DNA of 32,074 nucleotides from NCBI GenBank assembly GCA_900321425.1, contig ONWA01000019.1, forward strand, positions 1-32,074, written 5' to 3'. Positions 1 through 9,250 of the stretch are shown here, piece after piece (the first letter of the stretch is position 1; each line of letters opens with the position of its first letter). The position numbers and the translations under genes are program-made. Under the pieces are notes generated by a model. That model worked only from the letters and a program-made list of their open reading frames with translations. It made no database searches and had not been told where the DNA came from. The stretch comes from an uncultured Prevotellaceae bacterium (GTDB taxonomy: Bacteria; Bacteroidota; Bacteroidia; Bacteroidales; Bacteroidaceae).

Positions 1-1
1 T

Positions 2-271
2 TTTGTCTGCCCTGCCGACTTCGGGTGGACGGATCTAGGCACATGGGGCTCCCTGCTCGCCCAGAGCAAGAAGGACCTCTACGGGAATGCATGCATCGGC
101 AACGACATCTCTGTCTTTGAATCGCATAATACCATTATCCATACCACTCAAGAGAAAAAGGTCGTAGTTCAAGGGTTGGACGGCTATATCGTGGCTGAGA
201 ACGAGGACACGCTGCTCATCTGCAAACTGTCAGAAGAACAACGCATCAAGCAGTTCTCGGGCGAGGCGTAG
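2..271 (+). CDS. manC: Mannose-1-phosphate guanylyltransferase, C-terminal end (partial)
   Basis: The frame is open at the left edge and gives 89 residues before TAG. The fragment contains FGWTDLGTWGSL near its start, the conserved segment of GDP-mannose pyrophosphorylases that follows the nucleotidyltransferase core. It ends with a short beta-rich stretch (KVVVQGLDGYIVAENEDTLL), as in the short, single-domain ManC proteins of Bacteroidetes. The family makes GDP-mannose from mannose-1-phosphate and GTP in the cytoplasm, for capsule, O-antigen or protein glycosylation. The isomerase domain of longer ManC proteins is not present after this point. The call rests on the C-terminal quarter only, so a related sugar nucleotidyltransferase is possible. 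No T-rich terminator follows; inverted repeats do. Confidence 0.75.
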   Translation, partial: FVCPADFGWTDLGTWGSLLAQSKKDLYGNACIGNDISVFESHNTIIHTTQEKKVVVQGLDGYIVAENEDTLLICKLSEEQRIKQFSGEA

Positions 272-322
272 TCTGGATTGTCAAACAAAATGACAACCTC
301 CGGCCAACACCTCCATAATTGT

Positions 323-449
323 TCATACGCATCATTTGCTTCAATCATCCGTATGATTTATCAAAATGATGCGTATGATTCGTTCTATTCATGCGCATCG
401 TCATTTCAAGCCATGCGTATGCGCAAAACCGATTTGTCAAGGAATCGGT
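323..449. repeat. Cluster of inverted repeats in the manC-HD gene spacer
   Basis: A perfect 15-base inverted repeat (TCATACGCATCATTT at 323-337, its complement at 364-378) encloses a 26-base loop. That loop holds a smaller dyad (AATCAT 343-348, ATGATT 353-358). A second set follows: TGCGCA at 392-397 lies inside the palindrome ATGCGCAT (391-398), and GCGCAT (393-398) pairs with ATGCGC (419-424). A third dyad is ACCGATT 428-434 with AATCGGT 443-449. CATACGCATC and CATGCGCATC are near-copies. There is no T-tract, so this is not a typical intrinsic terminator. It could be a REP-like palindromic element or a binding site. The rest of the 272-578 spacer shows only the promoter given below. Confidence 0.6.
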
Positions 450-547
450 CAACAAGACACATCAGATTCACCCTTAAAAAGTATGATGCCCAGTCACGGG
501 AATGCACAAAAAAGAGGCAAAACTATGGTACTTTGCCGATAAGTTTG

Positions 548-555
548 TAATTTTG
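548..555 (+). promoter_or_regulatory. Bacteroidetes -7 box upstream of the HD gene
   Basis: TAATTTTG fits TAnnTTTG and lies 23 bases before the ATG at 579. A TTTG at 532-535 is too close (12 bases) for a normal -33 element, so only the -7 box is supported. Confidence 0.45.
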
Positions 556-578
556 CAGCCAATATAGGAAACAATGGC

Positions 579-1802
579 ATGAACGGAACGAAAGTAATCA
601 ATGATCCCGTATTCGGATTTATCAAGATACCCCGGGGATTGCTCTACGACATTGTCAGTCATCCCCTGATGCAACGGCTAAACCGCATCAGCCAGCTTGG
701 GCTCACCTCCGTGGTGTACCCCGGAGCCCGGCATACCCGATTCCAACACTCGCTGGGTGCCTTTTACCTGATGAGTGAAGCCATTCTCTCCCTACAGCAG
801 AAAGGACAGTTTATCTTCGACTCAGAGGCAGAAGCGGTACAAGCAGCTATCCTGATGCATGACATCGGTCACGGACCGTTTAGTCATGTATTGGAGAACA
901 CACTGATACAAGGAATCTCACACGAAGAAATATCCCTCCTGATGATGGAACAGATTAATCAGGATTTGGGGAACAACCTGAATCTCGCTATCCATATCTT
1001 TAAAGATGAGTACCCCAAGAAATTCCTGCACCAGCTACTCTCAAGCCAGTTGGATATGGACCGTTTGGACTACCTCAGACGCGATTCGTTCTACACAGGA
1101 GTTACTGAAGGCAATATCGGCAGTGCAAGAATCATCAAGATGCTGAATGTGGTAGATGATTCTCTTGTGGTGGAGTCCAAAGGCATATATTCCCTGGAAA
1201 ACTATCTGACTACCCGAAGGTTGATGTATTGGCAAGTATACCTGCACAAGACAACCGTTGCCTATGAGAAAGTATTACTGAACATGCTGAAAAGAGTGAA
1301 ATTCCTAACAAAGGAAGGACGTGACATCTTCGCATCGCCAGCCCTGAAATACTTTCTGGTCAATGACGTTGATGCCCAATGGTTCAGCACACACGAAGAG
1401 GCCTTAAGAATGTATGAAGAATTGGATGATTCCGACCTATGGAGCGCAATGAAAGCATGGAAGCATCACGATGACAAGATTCTCGCAACCCTCGCTACGG
1501 ATATGCTCAACAGAAAGATATTCAAGGTCATCGTAAACGAGATGCCTTTCACAGAGGAAGAAATCACAGACACAGCCACGCAAATAGCTGCGGAAATGGG
1601 AATCAGTACAGAGGAAGCCAAGGAATATATGATGCATGTGAGCAACATAGGGAAAGACATGTATGACGTAAATGACGACAGCATCGCAATTCTATACAAA
1701 GACGGCAGTATCAAAGACATCTCCGAGGCCTCTGAATTGCTAAATGTTCAGTTACTTTCTAAAAAAATTACTAAATATTACCTGTGTTATCAGCGTATCT
1801 GA
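579..1802 (+). CDS. HD-domain phosphohydrolase (SAMHD1/dGTPase-like, COG1078 type)
   Basis: A 407-residue soluble protein of the HD superfamily. The metal-binding signature is visible in order: HTRFQHSLG at residues 52-60, HDIGHGPFSH at 94-103 with the HD pair H94-D95, and SQLDMDRLDYL at 156-166, which supplies the final aspartate. This arrangement is that of the SAMHD1-like nucleotide phosphohydrolases, many of which cleave dNTPs; the substrate here is not evident from sequence. The length is normal for the group. It sits just upstream of lpxD, but a separate promoter-like box lies between them. The ATG at 579 is chosen because it follows the -7 box at 548-555 by a short leader. Confidence 0.85.
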   Translation: MNGTKVINDPVFGFIKIPRGLLYDIVSHPLMQRLNRISQLGLTSVVYPGARHTRFQHSLGAFYLMSEAILSLQQKGQFIFDSEAEAVQAAILMHDIGHGPFSHVLENTLIQGISHEEISLLMMEQINQDLGNNLNLAIHIFKDEYPKKFLHQLLSSQLDMDRLDYLRRDSFYTGVTEGNIGSARIIKMLNVVDDSLVVESKGIYSLENYLTTRRLMYWQVYLHKTTVAYEKVLLNMLKRVKFLTKEGRDIFASPALKYFLVNDVDAQWFSTHEEALRMYEELDDSDLWSAMKAWKHHDDKILATLATDMLNRKIFKVIVNEMPFTEEEITDTATQIAAEMGISTEEAKEYMMHVSNIGKDMYDVNDDSIAILYKDGSIKDISEASELLNVQLLSKKITKYYLCYQRI

Positions 1803-1813
1803 AATATTTTTGG

Positions 1814-1821
1814 TACATTTG
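1814..1821 (+). promoter_or_regulatory. -7 box for the lpxD operon
   Basis: TACATTTG fits TAnnTTTG, 22 bases before the lpxD ATG and just after the stop of the HD gene. No good -33 TTTG is seen at the expected distance, so it may be a weak internal promoter. Confidence 0.4.
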
Positions 1822-1843
1822 CAAAAAATATTGATTAACAAGT

Positions 1844-2878
1844 ATGGAATTTACAGCCAAACAGATTGCTGAGTATATCGGCGGGAAAGTAGAAGGTAAC
1901 GAGCAGGCCACTGTTCACACATTCGCAAAAATAGAAGAAGGACAGCCTGGTGCAATATCTTTTTTATCAAATACAAAATATACACACTTCCTCTATGAAA
2001 CTAAGTCAAGCATTGTACTGATCAATGAAGATTTTCAACTAGAGAAACCGGTGCAAGCAACCCTGATTCGTGTAAAGAATGCCTATGAGAGTATCGCCCA
2101 ACTGCTACAGCTATACACCTCTACCCTTCCTAAGAAAACAGGAATAGACAGTCTGGCGTTCATCTCACCCAACGCATCCATTGGAAAAGATGTGTATATC
2201 GGAGCCTTTGCATATATCGGTGATGGAGTCGTGGTGGGTGATCATGCGCAGATTTATCCCCATACAGTAATAGGTGACGATGTCCGGATAGGCAGCCATT
2301 GTCTGCTTTATCCCAATGTAACGATTTACCAAGGATGTAAACTGGGAAATCGTGTAACCATCCATGCAGGTAGTGTAATAGGTGCCGACGGTTTTGGGTT
2401 TGCTCCAACAGCTACTGGCTACGACAAGATACCCCAAATTGGCATCGTGGTCATTGAAGACGACGTAGAGATAGGCGCCAATACCTGTATTGACCGTTCA
2501 ACCATGGGGCAAACCATCATCCATAAAGGAGTCAAACTGGATAATCTCATTCAGATTGCCCACAATGTGGAGGTTGGAGAGCATACGGTGATGTCGGCAC
2601 AAGTGGGAATTGCTGGCAGTACTAAAGTAGGTCAATGGTGTATGTTTGGAGGACAAGTGGGATTGTCTGGTCACATCACTATCGGTGATAAAGTCCTTCT
2701 TGGTGCGCAAAGTGGTGTTCCCAGTAGTCTCAAGAGTAATCAGGAACTCATAGGTACACCGCCCATGAAGATGAGAGACTACTTTAAGTCGCATATTATT
2801 TACCGCCAACTTCCAGAGATGCATAAAGAATTGGAAGCATTAAAGAAACAAGTAGAAGAATTGAAAAAAAACAAATAG
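1844..2878 (+). CDS. lpxD: UDP-3-O-acylglucosamine N-acyltransferase LpxD
   Basis: A 344-residue protein catalysing the third step of lipid A synthesis: transfer of a 3-hydroxyacyl chain from ACP to the 2-amino group of UDP-3-O-acyl-glucosamine. The N-terminal uridine-binding domain covers about residues 1-100. A left-handed beta-helix of hexapeptide repeats follows (about 105-300), with the catalytic histidine in [10 protein letters not shown] at H240, aligned with H239 of E. coli. The C-terminus is a charged helix (about 322-344), as in the LpxD trimer. lpxC-fabZ begins 7 bases after the stop, so the genes are co-transcribed. Confidence 0.96.
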   Translation: MEFTAKQIAEYIGGKVEGNEQATVHTFAKIEEGQPGAISFLSNTKYTHFLYETKSSIVLINEDFQLEKPVQATLIRVKNAYESIAQLLQLYTSTLPKKTGIDSLAFISPNASIGKDVYIGAFAYIGDGVVVGDHAQIYPHTVIGDDVRIGSHCLLYPNVTIYQGCKLGNRVTIHAGSVIGADGFGFAPTATGYDKIPQIGIVVIEDDVEIGANTCIDRSTMGQTIIHKGVKLDNLIQIAHNVEVGEHTVMSAQVGIAGSTKVGQWCMFGGQVGLSGHITIGDKVLLGAQSGVPSSLKSNQELIGTPPMKMRDYFKSHIIYRQLPEMHKELEALKKQVEELKKNK

Positions 2879-2885
2879 TTACGAT

Positions 2886-4268
2886 ATGAAACAACAAACA
2901 CTGAAAGGAAGCTTTTCTCTCTTTGGAAAAGGTCTGCACACTGGACTAAGTCTAACAGTAACCTTCAATCCTGCTCCAGAAAATACGGGATATAAGATTC
3001 AGCGTATTGATCTGGAAGGACAACCAGTCATTGACGCTGTAGCAGAAAATGTAGTAGACACCCAAAGAGGCACAGTCCTCGGCAAAGGAGATGCTCGTGT
3101 TTCTACTGTTGAGCACGGTTTGTCAGCCTTGTATGCAATGGGCGTTGATAACTGTTTGATACAAGTGAATGGTCCCGAATTCCCGATACTTGACGGTAGT
3201 GCTGTTAAATACGTGGAAAAGATTCAAGAGGTAGGCATTGAGGAACAAAATGCTCCCAAGGACTGGTATATTATCCGTAAAAAGATAGAAGTGAAAGACG
3301 AGGAAACAGGTTCATGCATTACCATTCTTCCCGACGAAGAGTTTAGTGTTACAGCCATGTGCTCCTTCGAGTCAAAATTCATTAATAGTCAATTTGCCAC
3401 ACTGGAGAAAATGGAGGATTACCCCAAAGATATTGCTCCCGCCCGCACTTTTGTCTTCGTTCGTGACATTGAGCCGTTGCTTCAAGCAAACCTCATCAAA
3501 GGTGGAGACTTGGATAATGCTATCGTTATCTATGAACGTCAGACAACTCAGGAACGTTTAGACAAGCTGGCAGATATGCTTCATGTTGAACATCGGGATG
3601 CGACAGAACTCGGATATATCCAGCATAAACCACTGGTTTGGGAGAACGAGTGTACACGTCATAAATTACTCGATGTCATTGGCGACATGGCGATGATTGG
3701 TAAGCCCATTAAGGGACGTATTATTGCCACCCGCCCAGGACATACCATCAATAACAAGTTCGCCCGTCTGATGAGGAAGGAGATTCGCAAGCACGAAATA
3801 CAGGCACCTATATATGACCCGAATGAGGAACCCATCATGGATGTAAATCGCATCCGTGAACTACTTCCCCACAGATACCCTATGCAATTAGTAGACAAGG
3901 TAATTGCATTAGGAGCCACCAGTATTGTAGGTGTAAAGAATATTACTAGTAATGAGCCATTTTTCCTTGGGCACTTCCCTGAAGAGCCCGTTATGCCTGG
4001 CGTTCTTCAGATTGAAGCTATGGCACAATGTGGTGGTCTGTTAGTACTGAACACACTTGAAGACCCTAAACGATGGTCAACCTATTTCATGAAGATTAAC
4101 GATGTCAAGTTCCGCCAGAAGGTAGTACCAGGAGACACCCTCATCTTCAAGGTTGAATTGTTGGCTCCTGTTCGTCATGGTATCTCATCTATGAAAGGCT
4201 ATATCTTTGTAGGAGACCATATTGTGGCAGAAGCCACATTTACAGCACAAATTGTAATGAACAAATAA
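2886..4268 (+). CDS. lpxC-fabZ: Bifunctional LpxC deacetylase / FabZ dehydratase fusion
   Basis: A 460-residue fusion of two cytoplasmic enzymes. Residues 1 to about 305 are LpxC, the zinc deacetylase that commits UDP-3-O-acyl-GlcNAc to lipid A. The TVEH motif ends at H77, zinc ligands are H259 and D263 in HKLLDVIGD, and the catalytic histidine is H286 in RPGHTINN. Residues from about 315 are FabZ, the 3-hydroxyacyl-ACP dehydratase, with LLPHRYPMQLVD at 327-338 and the active-site H363 (FFLGHFPEEPVMPG) and E377. The fusion is typical of Bacteroidetes. It joins the enzyme that consumes 3-hydroxyacylated sugar to the one that diverts 3-hydroxyacyl-ACP into fatty acids, which suggests balanced expression. 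No frameshift is seen at the junction. Confidence 0.97.
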   Translation: MKQQTLKGSFSLFGKGLHTGLSLTVTFNPAPENTGYKIQRIDLEGQPVIDAVAENVVDTQRGTVLGKGDARVSTVEHGLSALYAMGVDNCLIQVNGPEFPILDGSAVKYVEKIQEVGIEEQNAPKDWYIIRKKIEVKDEETGSCITILPDEEFSVTAMCSFESKFINSQFATLEKMEDYPKDIAPARTFVFVRDIEPLLQANLIKGGDLDNAIVIYERQTTQERLDKLADMLHVEHRDATELGYIQHKPLVWENECTRHKLLDVIGDMAMIGKPIKGRIIATRPGHTINNKFARLMRKEIRKHEIQAPIYDPNEEPIMDVNRIRELLPHRYPMQLVDKVIALGATSIVGVKNITSNEPFFLGHFPEEPVMPGVLQIEAMAQCGGLLVLNTLEDPKRWSTYFMKINDVKFRQKVVPGDTLIFKVELLAPVRHGISSMKGYIFVGDHIVAEATFTAQIVMNK

Positions 4269-4295
4269 GGAATCACGAAATAGTGAGAGATTGAT

Positions 4296-5066
4296 ATGAA
4301 TACAATACATCCATTAGCTATCATAGATCCCGAAGCAAAACTCGGCGATGGCAACATTATTGGTCCTTTCTGTGTGGTAGACAAAAATGTTGTTATCGGT
4401 GACAATAACAAATTCTACAATAGTGTTACTATTCATTATGGTGCCCGAATCGGTAATCATAATGAATTTTTCCCGGGGGCAAGTATCTCCACCAAACCTC
4501 AAGATCTGAAATTTCAAGGTGAAGATACCACCTGTGAGATTGGCGATAACAACTCCATCCGTGAGAATGTGACTATCAGCCGCGGTACCGCATCAAAAGG
4601 GAAAACTGTTGTTGGCAACGGCAACCTCCTGATGGAAAATATGCACATCGGTCATGACTGCACTATCGGTAACGGCTGTATCATCGGCAATTCCACCAAG
4701 TTTGCAGGTGAAGTTACTGTCGATGACTATGCGATTATCTCTGCATGTTGTCTATTCCATCAGTTCCTGCATATCGGTGGGTACATTATGTTCCAAGGGG
4801 GCAGTCGCACGAGCCAAGACATCCCCCCCTATGTCATAGCGGGCAAAGAGCCGATACGTTATGCTGGAGTGAACTTAATTGGCCTACGCCGTAGAGGATT
4901 CCCCAATGAGACCATAGAAAATATCCATGATGCCTATCGCATTATATATGCACAGGGTGTACTCAAAGATGGAGTTGCCGAAGCACGAGCCAAGTATCCA
5001 AACTCTAAAGAAGTGGAATACATCTGTTCATTTATTGAATCCTCCAAACGAGGAATTATCAGATAA
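4296..5066 (+). CDS. lpxA: UDP-N-acetylglucosamine O-acyltransferase LpxA
   Basis: A 256-residue acyltransferase for the first step of lipid A synthesis: transfer of a 3-hydroxyacyl group from ACP to the 3-OH of UDP-GlcNAc. Hexapeptide repeats run from about residue 5 to 185. The catalytic histidine is H120 in [11 protein letters not shown], equivalent to H125 of E. coli. HQFLHIGGY and the tail [14 protein letters not shown] are also LpxA signatures. The residues that set acyl-chain length differ from E. coli, as expected for a phylum that adds longer chains, but the exact length cannot be read here. It lies 27 bases after lpxC-fabZ and 11 bases before miaA. Confidence 0.97.
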   Translation: MNTIHPLAIIDPEAKLGDGNIIGPFCVVDKNVVIGDNNKFYNSVTIHYGARIGNHNEFFPGASISTKPQDLKFQGEDTTCEIGDNNSIRENVTISRGTASKGKTVVGNGNLLMENMHIGHDCTIGNGCIIGNSTKFAGEVTVDDYAIISACCLFHQFLHIGGYIMFQGGSRTSQDIPPYVIAGKEPIRYAGVNLIGLRRRGFPNETIENIHDAYRIIYAQGVLKDGVAEARAKYPNSKEVEYICSFIESSKRGIIR

Positions 5067-5077
5067 AAGCAGGTAGC

Positions 5078-5980
5078 ATGAAGACTCTGGTGGTGATAAC
5101 AGGTCCTACAGCGGTCGGAAAGACAAATCTCTGTCTGGCATTTGCTCAACATCTCGGCATTCCCATTATCAATGCCGACTCAAGACAAATATACAAAGAG
5201 CTGAAAATCGGTACTGCTGCCCCTACCCTAGAACAACAAGCCATCGTAAAGCATTATTTCGTTGGGAACATCAGTATTCACGACTACTATAATGTATCCA
5301 TGTACGAACAAGAGGTGTTGGAGTTGCTGGAACATGAGTTATTCCCCAACCATCATATCGCTTTAATGACTGGTGGGTCAATGATGTACATTGATGTCGT
5401 CTGTCATGGTATCGACAACATCCCGACAGTAAATGCAGAGACTCGCAAGACCATGAAAAGACGATATGAAGAAGAAGGTATCGACCGACTTTGTGATGAA
5501 TTAAAAGTATTGGATCCAGCCTATTATGCGGTCGTAGACCGAAAAAATCACAAGCGTGTCATCCACGCTTTGGAAATCTGTCATATGACGGGTAAACCAT
5601 ATACCTCATTTCGTACAGAACAGAAAAAACAACGGCCGTTTCGGATTGTCAAGATAGGACTCAACCGTGAACGTGAAGAACTTTACCATCGGATAGACCA
5701 ACGAGTAGATCAGATGATGAAAGACGGACTGCTCGATGAAGTTAGGGGGCTATACAATGAACGGCATCAGAATGCATTGAATACTGTAGGTTACAAGGAA
5801 CTATTCGAATATATCGACAATCGCTGCAGTCTTGATGAAGCCGTTGAACGGATCAAATATCACACTCACCGCTATGCTCGCAAACAGCTAACATGGTTTA
5901 AAAGGGATACCACCGTAAGATGGTTTCATCCCGATGAAGAAGAAAACATTTTGAATTATATTTCACAATATGAACATTGA
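5078..5980 (+). CDS. miaA: tRNA dimethylallyltransferase MiaA
   Basis: A 300-residue enzyme that transfers a dimethylallyl group to N6 of A37 in tRNAs reading codons that start with U. The P-loop GPTAVGKT is at residues 9-16 and the DSRQIY motif at 34-39, followed by the conserved GTAAPT. The C-terminal [13 protein letters not shown] is the usual MiaA tRNA-binding motif. The length is normal. The last 11 bases overlap the start of the PBP gene, indicating translational coupling. Its place after the lpx genes is probably operon sharing, not a pathway link. Confidence 0.96.
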   Translation: MKTLVVITGPTAVGKTNLCLAFAQHLGIPIINADSRQIYKELKIGTAAPTLEQQAIVKHYFVGNISIHDYYNVSMYEQEVLELLEHELFPNHHIALMTGGSMMYIDVVCHGIDNIPTVNAETRKTMKRRYEEEGIDRLCDELKVLDPAYYAVVDRKNHKRVIHALEICHMTGKPYTSFRTEQKKQRPFRIVKIGLNREREELYHRIDQRVDQMMKDGLLDEVRGLYNERHQNALNTVGYKELFEYIDNRCSLDEAVERIKYHTHRYARKQLTWFKRDTTVRWFHPDEEENILNYISQYEH

Positions 5981-8498
5981 TTATTCTGAATATGGAGATC
6001 GTTTAGGCTATTTCGCTCGTCTATGCTGGAGTAAAATCCATCATATAGGTCCCTGGTATAAAGGTCTTTATCAAGGAAGAGCTTGGTATACAAAGATAGC
6101 AGTAGCCTTGTCTACAATCGTTATTCTGTTTATCACTTATCTGGTGATGGTAGACATTAATTTCCTGTGGCTGTTTGGTAAGTCACCCTCTATCAGTGAT
6201 GTCAAGAACACCCATCCTGCCGAAGCTTCACAGATATATAGTGCCGATGGGAAAATGATTGGCAAGTTCTTTAGTGAGAATCGCATGCCCGTCACTTACG
6301 AAGATGTAAATCCCGACTTTTGGAAGGCATTAATCGATACCGAAGATGAGCGTTTTTATCATCATCATGGAATAGACTACCAAGGGGTTGCTGCTGCATT
6401 GAAAGACTATATGCTGCATCGTGATGCTCGAGGAGCTTCTACCATCACCCAACAGTTGGCCAAAAACCTGTTTAGGGTTCGCACCCAATATTCTACTGGT
6501 CTGCTGGGCAATATTCCAGGATTGAAAATCCTTATCATGAAGAGCAAGGAATGGATTACTGCCTATAAATTAGAATGGTATTTCTCTAAAAATGAGATTC
6601 TAACCATGTATGCCAACACAGTAGACTTCGGATCAAATTCCTTTGGCATCAAAACCGCATCCAAAACCTATTTCGGAACAACCCCAAAGAATATTCGCAT
6701 TGAACAGGCTGCTATCCTCGTTGGTTTGTTGAAGGCGACGACTTACTATAATCCTCGTATTAACCCTAAGAATGCACTGGCTCGACGGAACATTGTGCTT
6801 GACCTAATCTATCAACATGGGCATATCACCCGACAGGAGTGCGATTCATTAAAACAAATCGACATCAAACTCGACTATAGCGTAGAGAATGCATACGATG
6901 GTGAAGCCAACTACTTCCGTGAGGCAATAGCCGACTGGATGAAAAAATGGTGCAAGGAGTATTATGGTGAAGATCGTACATATGCATACTACACAGAAGG
7001 TCTGAAGATTTACACCACCATCGATAGTCGTATGCAGCGCTATGCAGAAGAAGCTGCTATCAAACAGATGAAACAAGTTCAGAAGACGTTTAACCAGCAT
7101 TGGGGAAATGTCAACCCATGGCAAGACGAACATCATAACGAGATTCCTAACTTCATCGAAGACCTGGCCAAAAAGACACCTTATTATAAAGTACTCCATC
7201 AGAAATATGACGGTAATCAGGATTCTATTGACTATTACCTGAACAAACCTCATCAAGTTAAACTTTTTGACTACGAACAGGGATATATAGTGAAAGAGAT
7301 GTCTACGCTCGACAGCATTCGTTATATGGAACATTTCATGCACTGTGGTTTTGTAGCCATAGAGCCTCAGACAGGACATGTTAAGGCATGGGTAGGAGAT
7401 ATCGATTTCAAAACCTGGAAATATGATAAGGTAACTGCTATGCGCCAACCAGGATCAACCTTCAAACTCTTTGTCTATTCCGAAGCGATCAACCAAGGTA
7501 TTACACCCTGCGACTACCGTAAGGACGAATATATTTCCATGAAGGTAATGGATCACGGCAAGGAGGTGACCTGGGCACCTACTAATGCTGATGGCAGATT
7601 CTCTGGTGCCAACATCTCACTGAAACAAGCCTTTGCTATGAGTATCAATAGTGTGGCGGTTCGGCTTGGACAGGAAGTAGGTATTAACAATATTGTGAGG
7701 ACTGCCCATGAGATGGGCATCAAATCGAAATTGGATGCCACACCTTCGCTGACATTAGGAGCCAGTGATGTCAACCTACTTGAGTTGGTTAACGCATATT
7801 GTACACCTGTAAACGATGGTAAAGCCATTGATCCAATACTGGTTACACGAATTGAAGATCGTGATGGAAATGTTATCTATGAAGCCAAACCCGAAGTACG
7901 CCAAGCACTATCAACTAGAAGTGCTTTCTATGTTCAACAATTGCTGATGGGAGGTATGAGTGGAACGTCATCCAGATTACGCAGTTTTGTAGGCGATGCC
8001 AATTCAGATACCGATTTTGGAGGTAAGACAGGTACCTCCAATAATCACTCCGATGCATGGTTTATCGGTACTACACCTCGTCTTGTGGTTGGTGCATGGG
8101 TAGGCGGAGAGTACCGATGTATCCATTTCCGCACAGGACAGTTAGGACAAGGAAACCGTACTGCATTGCCTATTTGCGGATATTTCCTAGGGGCTGTTTT
8201 GGCTGACAAGCAGTTCGCTCATTACCGCACAAAATTCAAGATTCCTAATGATGTAGACATCAATATCAATGATTACAACTGTGGAGGTTATTTACGTACA
8301 CTCAATGATAGTGATTCACTGAAGATTGATTCACTGGCAACAGATGAGTTTGAAGAGATAGACGAAGAAGGCAATCCGATCATCCACCATAAGGTACCGA
8401 AACCGGACGAGGAGCAGACCATTCCTGCTGAATCAACTGGTGAAACTGCTACTTTAGAAGCTACTGAGCCCAAGAAACGGAGAGGACTACATGCATAA
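5970..8498 (+). CDS. mrcA: Class A penicillin-binding protein 1A (transglycosylase/transpeptidase)
   Basis: An 842-residue bifunctional peptidoglycan synthase anchored in the inner membrane. A cytoplasmic segment of about 40 residues is followed by one transmembrane helix (about 41-64). The GT51 glycosyltransferase domain has [13 protein letters not shown] with catalytic E125, and [14 protein letters not shown]. The transpeptidase domain has S496-T-F-K499 (acylated serine), S558-I-N560 and K686-T-G688. An insert between the domains (about 355-460) contains many charged residues. The tail from about 780 is acidic, then proline- and lysine-rich, and probably disordered. The start overlaps miaA by 11 bases; this ATG keeps the full cytoplasmic segment. 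The gene symbol follows the usual name for PBP1A and is a family-level assignment. Confidence 0.93.
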   Translation: MNIDYSEYGDRLGYFARLCWSKIHHIGPWYKGLYQGRAWYTKIAVALSTIVILFITYLVMVDINFLWLFGKSPSISDVKNTHPAEASQIYSADGKMIGKFFSENRMPVTYEDVNPDFWKALIDTEDERFYHHHGIDYQGVAAALKDYMLHRDARGASTITQQLAKNLFRVRTQYSTGLLGNIPGLKILIMKSKEWITAYKLEWYFSKNEILTMYANTVDFGSNSFGIKTASKTYFGTTPKNIRIEQAAILVGLLKATTYYNPRINPKNALARRNIVLDLIYQHGHITRQECDSLKQIDIKLDYSVENAYDGEANYFREAIADWMKKWCKEYYGEDRTYAYYTEGLKIYTTIDSRMQRYAEEAAIKQMKQVQKTFNQHWGNVNPWQDEHHNEIPNFIEDLAKKTPYYKVLHQKYDGNQDSIDYYLNKPHQVKLFDYEQGYIVKEMSTLDSIRYMEHFMHCGFVAIEPQTGHVKAWVGDIDFKTWKYDKVTAMRQPGSTFKLFVYSEAINQGITPCDYRKDEYISMKVMDHGKEVTWAPTNADGRFSGANISLKQAFAMSINSVAVRLGQEVGINNIVRTAHEMGIKSKLDATPSLTLGASDVNLLELVNAYCTPVNDGKAIDPILVTRIEDRDGNVIYEAKPEVRQALSTRSAFYVQQLLMGGMSGTSSRLRSFVGDANSDTDFGGKTGTSNNHSDAWFIGTTPRLVVGAWVGGEYRCIHFRTGQLGQGNRTALPICGYFLGAVLADKQFAHYRTKFKIPNDVDININDYNCGGYLRTLNDSDSLKIDSLATDEFEEIDEEGNPIIHHKVPKPDEEQTIPAESTGETATLEATEPKKRRGLHA

Positions 8499-8614
8499 AC
8501 GATAGAAAATGATTGAGATCGGTCAAGAAATGTGGTGTTTTCTGCATAATTTTGAAAAATTTTCTAATTGTGTCCCCACACAACAACTTTCATTTAAAAA
8601 AAACTAAGAAAAAT

Positions 8615-8645
8615 TTTGTCAGTATAAAAAAAGGGATTAACTTTG
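8615..8645 (+). promoter_or_regulatory. Strong Bacteroidetes-type promoter for a small RNA
   Basis: TTTG at 8615-8618, 19 bases, then TAACTTTG at 8638-8645. Both elements and the spacing match the consensus. Transcription would start near 8652. No gene follows before the terminator at 8705-8737. Confidence 0.7.
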
Positions 8646-8651
8646 CAGCGT

Positions 8652-8737
8652 TATCCTGAAAACAATCTTTTTACCTTAAGAAACTAATACCTATTGGAGA
8701 TGGGAGTGGTCGCCTGTGAAGGACACCACTTTTTTTT
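8652..8737 (+). ncRNA. Candidate small RNA of about 85 nt
   Basis: The stretch is bounded by a consensus promoter (8615-8645) and an intrinsic terminator (8705-8737), with no convincing reading frame between them. The 5' half is A/U-rich and looks single-stranded; the 3' half is a GC-containing hairpin. This promoter-plus-terminator architecture next to a ribosomal protein gene resembles the described Bacteroidales-1 RNA class, which is often found near the L20 gene. The sequence identity could not be tested here. It could instead be a short attenuated leader of the L21 operon. Confidence 0.5.
8705..8737 (+). terminator. Intrinsic terminator of the small RNA
   Basis: AGTGGT (8705-8710) pairs with ACCACT (8725-8730). 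A 2x2 internal loop separates this from CCT/AGG closing a GTGA loop. Eight T residues (8730-8737) follow directly. Confidence 0.75.
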
Positions 8738-8818
8738 GTGCCTTACCGAGATTGTTAAATATTTATAAATCTAGAACAATTATTTTATCACACCATTATA
8801 TATATCAATTAAAAGCAG

Positions 8819-8826
8819 TACCTTTG
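8819..8826 (+). promoter_or_regulatory. -7 box of the rplU-rpmA operon
   Basis: TACCTTTG fits TAnnTTTG. The place 19 bases upstream reads TTAT, a weak -33 match. Transcription would start near 8833, leaving a leader of about 80 nt before rplU. Confidence 0.55.
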
Positions 8827-8840
8827 CACCCCGATATGAG

Positions 8841-8888
8841 TCCGTGGAGGCAGAATGAAGTGTGTACGACCGTATACCGCCTTACGGA
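8841..8888 (+). promoter_or_regulatory. Folded 5' leader of rplU (candidate autoregulatory element)
   Basis: An outer stem pairs TCCGT (8841-8845) with ACGGA (8884-8888) and, after one bulged G, GAGGC (8847-8851) with GCCTT (8879-8883). A 10-base internal loop on the 5' side (8852-8861) and a single base on the 3' side lead to an inner stem GTGTAC (8862-8867) / GTATAC (8872-8877), closed by GACC. A run of five T lies 6 bases after the stem. The fold lies wholly between the promoter and the L21 start, as expected of a ribosomal protein leader. Binding by L21 is inference. Confidence 0.55.
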
Positions 8889-8913
8889 AACCCTTTTTAC
8901 AAACAATTAATAA

Positions 8914-9231
8914 ATGTACGCAATTGTAGAAATTCAGGGTCAACAGTTCAAGGTTGAGGAAGGCAAAAAGCTCTTTGTTCATCACATGAAGGATGCAGAA
9001 GCCGGAAAGACCGTTGAATTTGACAAAGTACTGCTCGTAGATGCTGACGGCGCAGTAAAGGTTGGCGCACCGACCGTAAAGGGCGCAAAAGTAGTGTGTG
9101 AAGTAGTGAACCCACTTGTCAAGGGTGACAAGGTGATTGTATTCAAGATGAAGCGTCGTAAGGACTATCGCAAGAAGAACGGTCATCGTGCTCAGTTCAC
9201 TCAAGTAGAAGTTAAATCAGTAATCGCTTAA
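8914..9231 (+). CDS. rplU: 50S ribosomal protein L21 (bL21)
   Basis: A 105-residue protein with the L21 pattern: [17 protein letters not shown] at the N-terminus, the central [11 protein letters not shown], and the C-terminal [19 protein letters not shown], which contacts 23S rRNA. The length is normal. It is the first gene of the rplU-rpmA pair and has a folded leader upstream. The ATG at 8914 follows an A/T-rich stretch without a Shine-Dalgarno site, which is common in this phylum. Confidence 0.97.
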   Translation: MYAIVEIQGQQFKVEEGKKLFVHHMKDAEAGKTVEFDKVLLVDADGAVKVGAPTVKGAKVVCEVVNPLVKGDKVIVFKMKRRKDYRKKNGHRAQFTQVEVKSVIA

Positions 9232-9235
9232 ATTC

Positions 9236-9242
9236 AAGGAGG
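9236..9242 (+). promoter_or_regulatory. Strong Shine-Dalgarno site of rpmA
   Basis: AAGGAGG ends 8 bases before the rpmA ATG. Near-perfect complementarity to the anti-SD is unusual here: the other starts inspected in this window lack it. Confidence 0.7.
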
Positions 9243-9250
9243 AATTAGAA

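Noticed and set aside
278-550. 90-codon open frame downstream of manC
   Set aside because: It lies over the inverted-repeat cluster, its amino-acid makeup reflects the repeats (CSYASFAS, CASSFQAMRMR), and it has no start context or family likeness.
6849-7448. 199-codon frame on the - strand inside the PBP gene
   Set aside because: It is fully within a well-supported gene with active-site motifs on the other strand.
8716-8910. 64-codon frame before rplU
   Set aside because: It runs through the terminator hairpin and the leader fold. The encoded sequence has no recognisable features.
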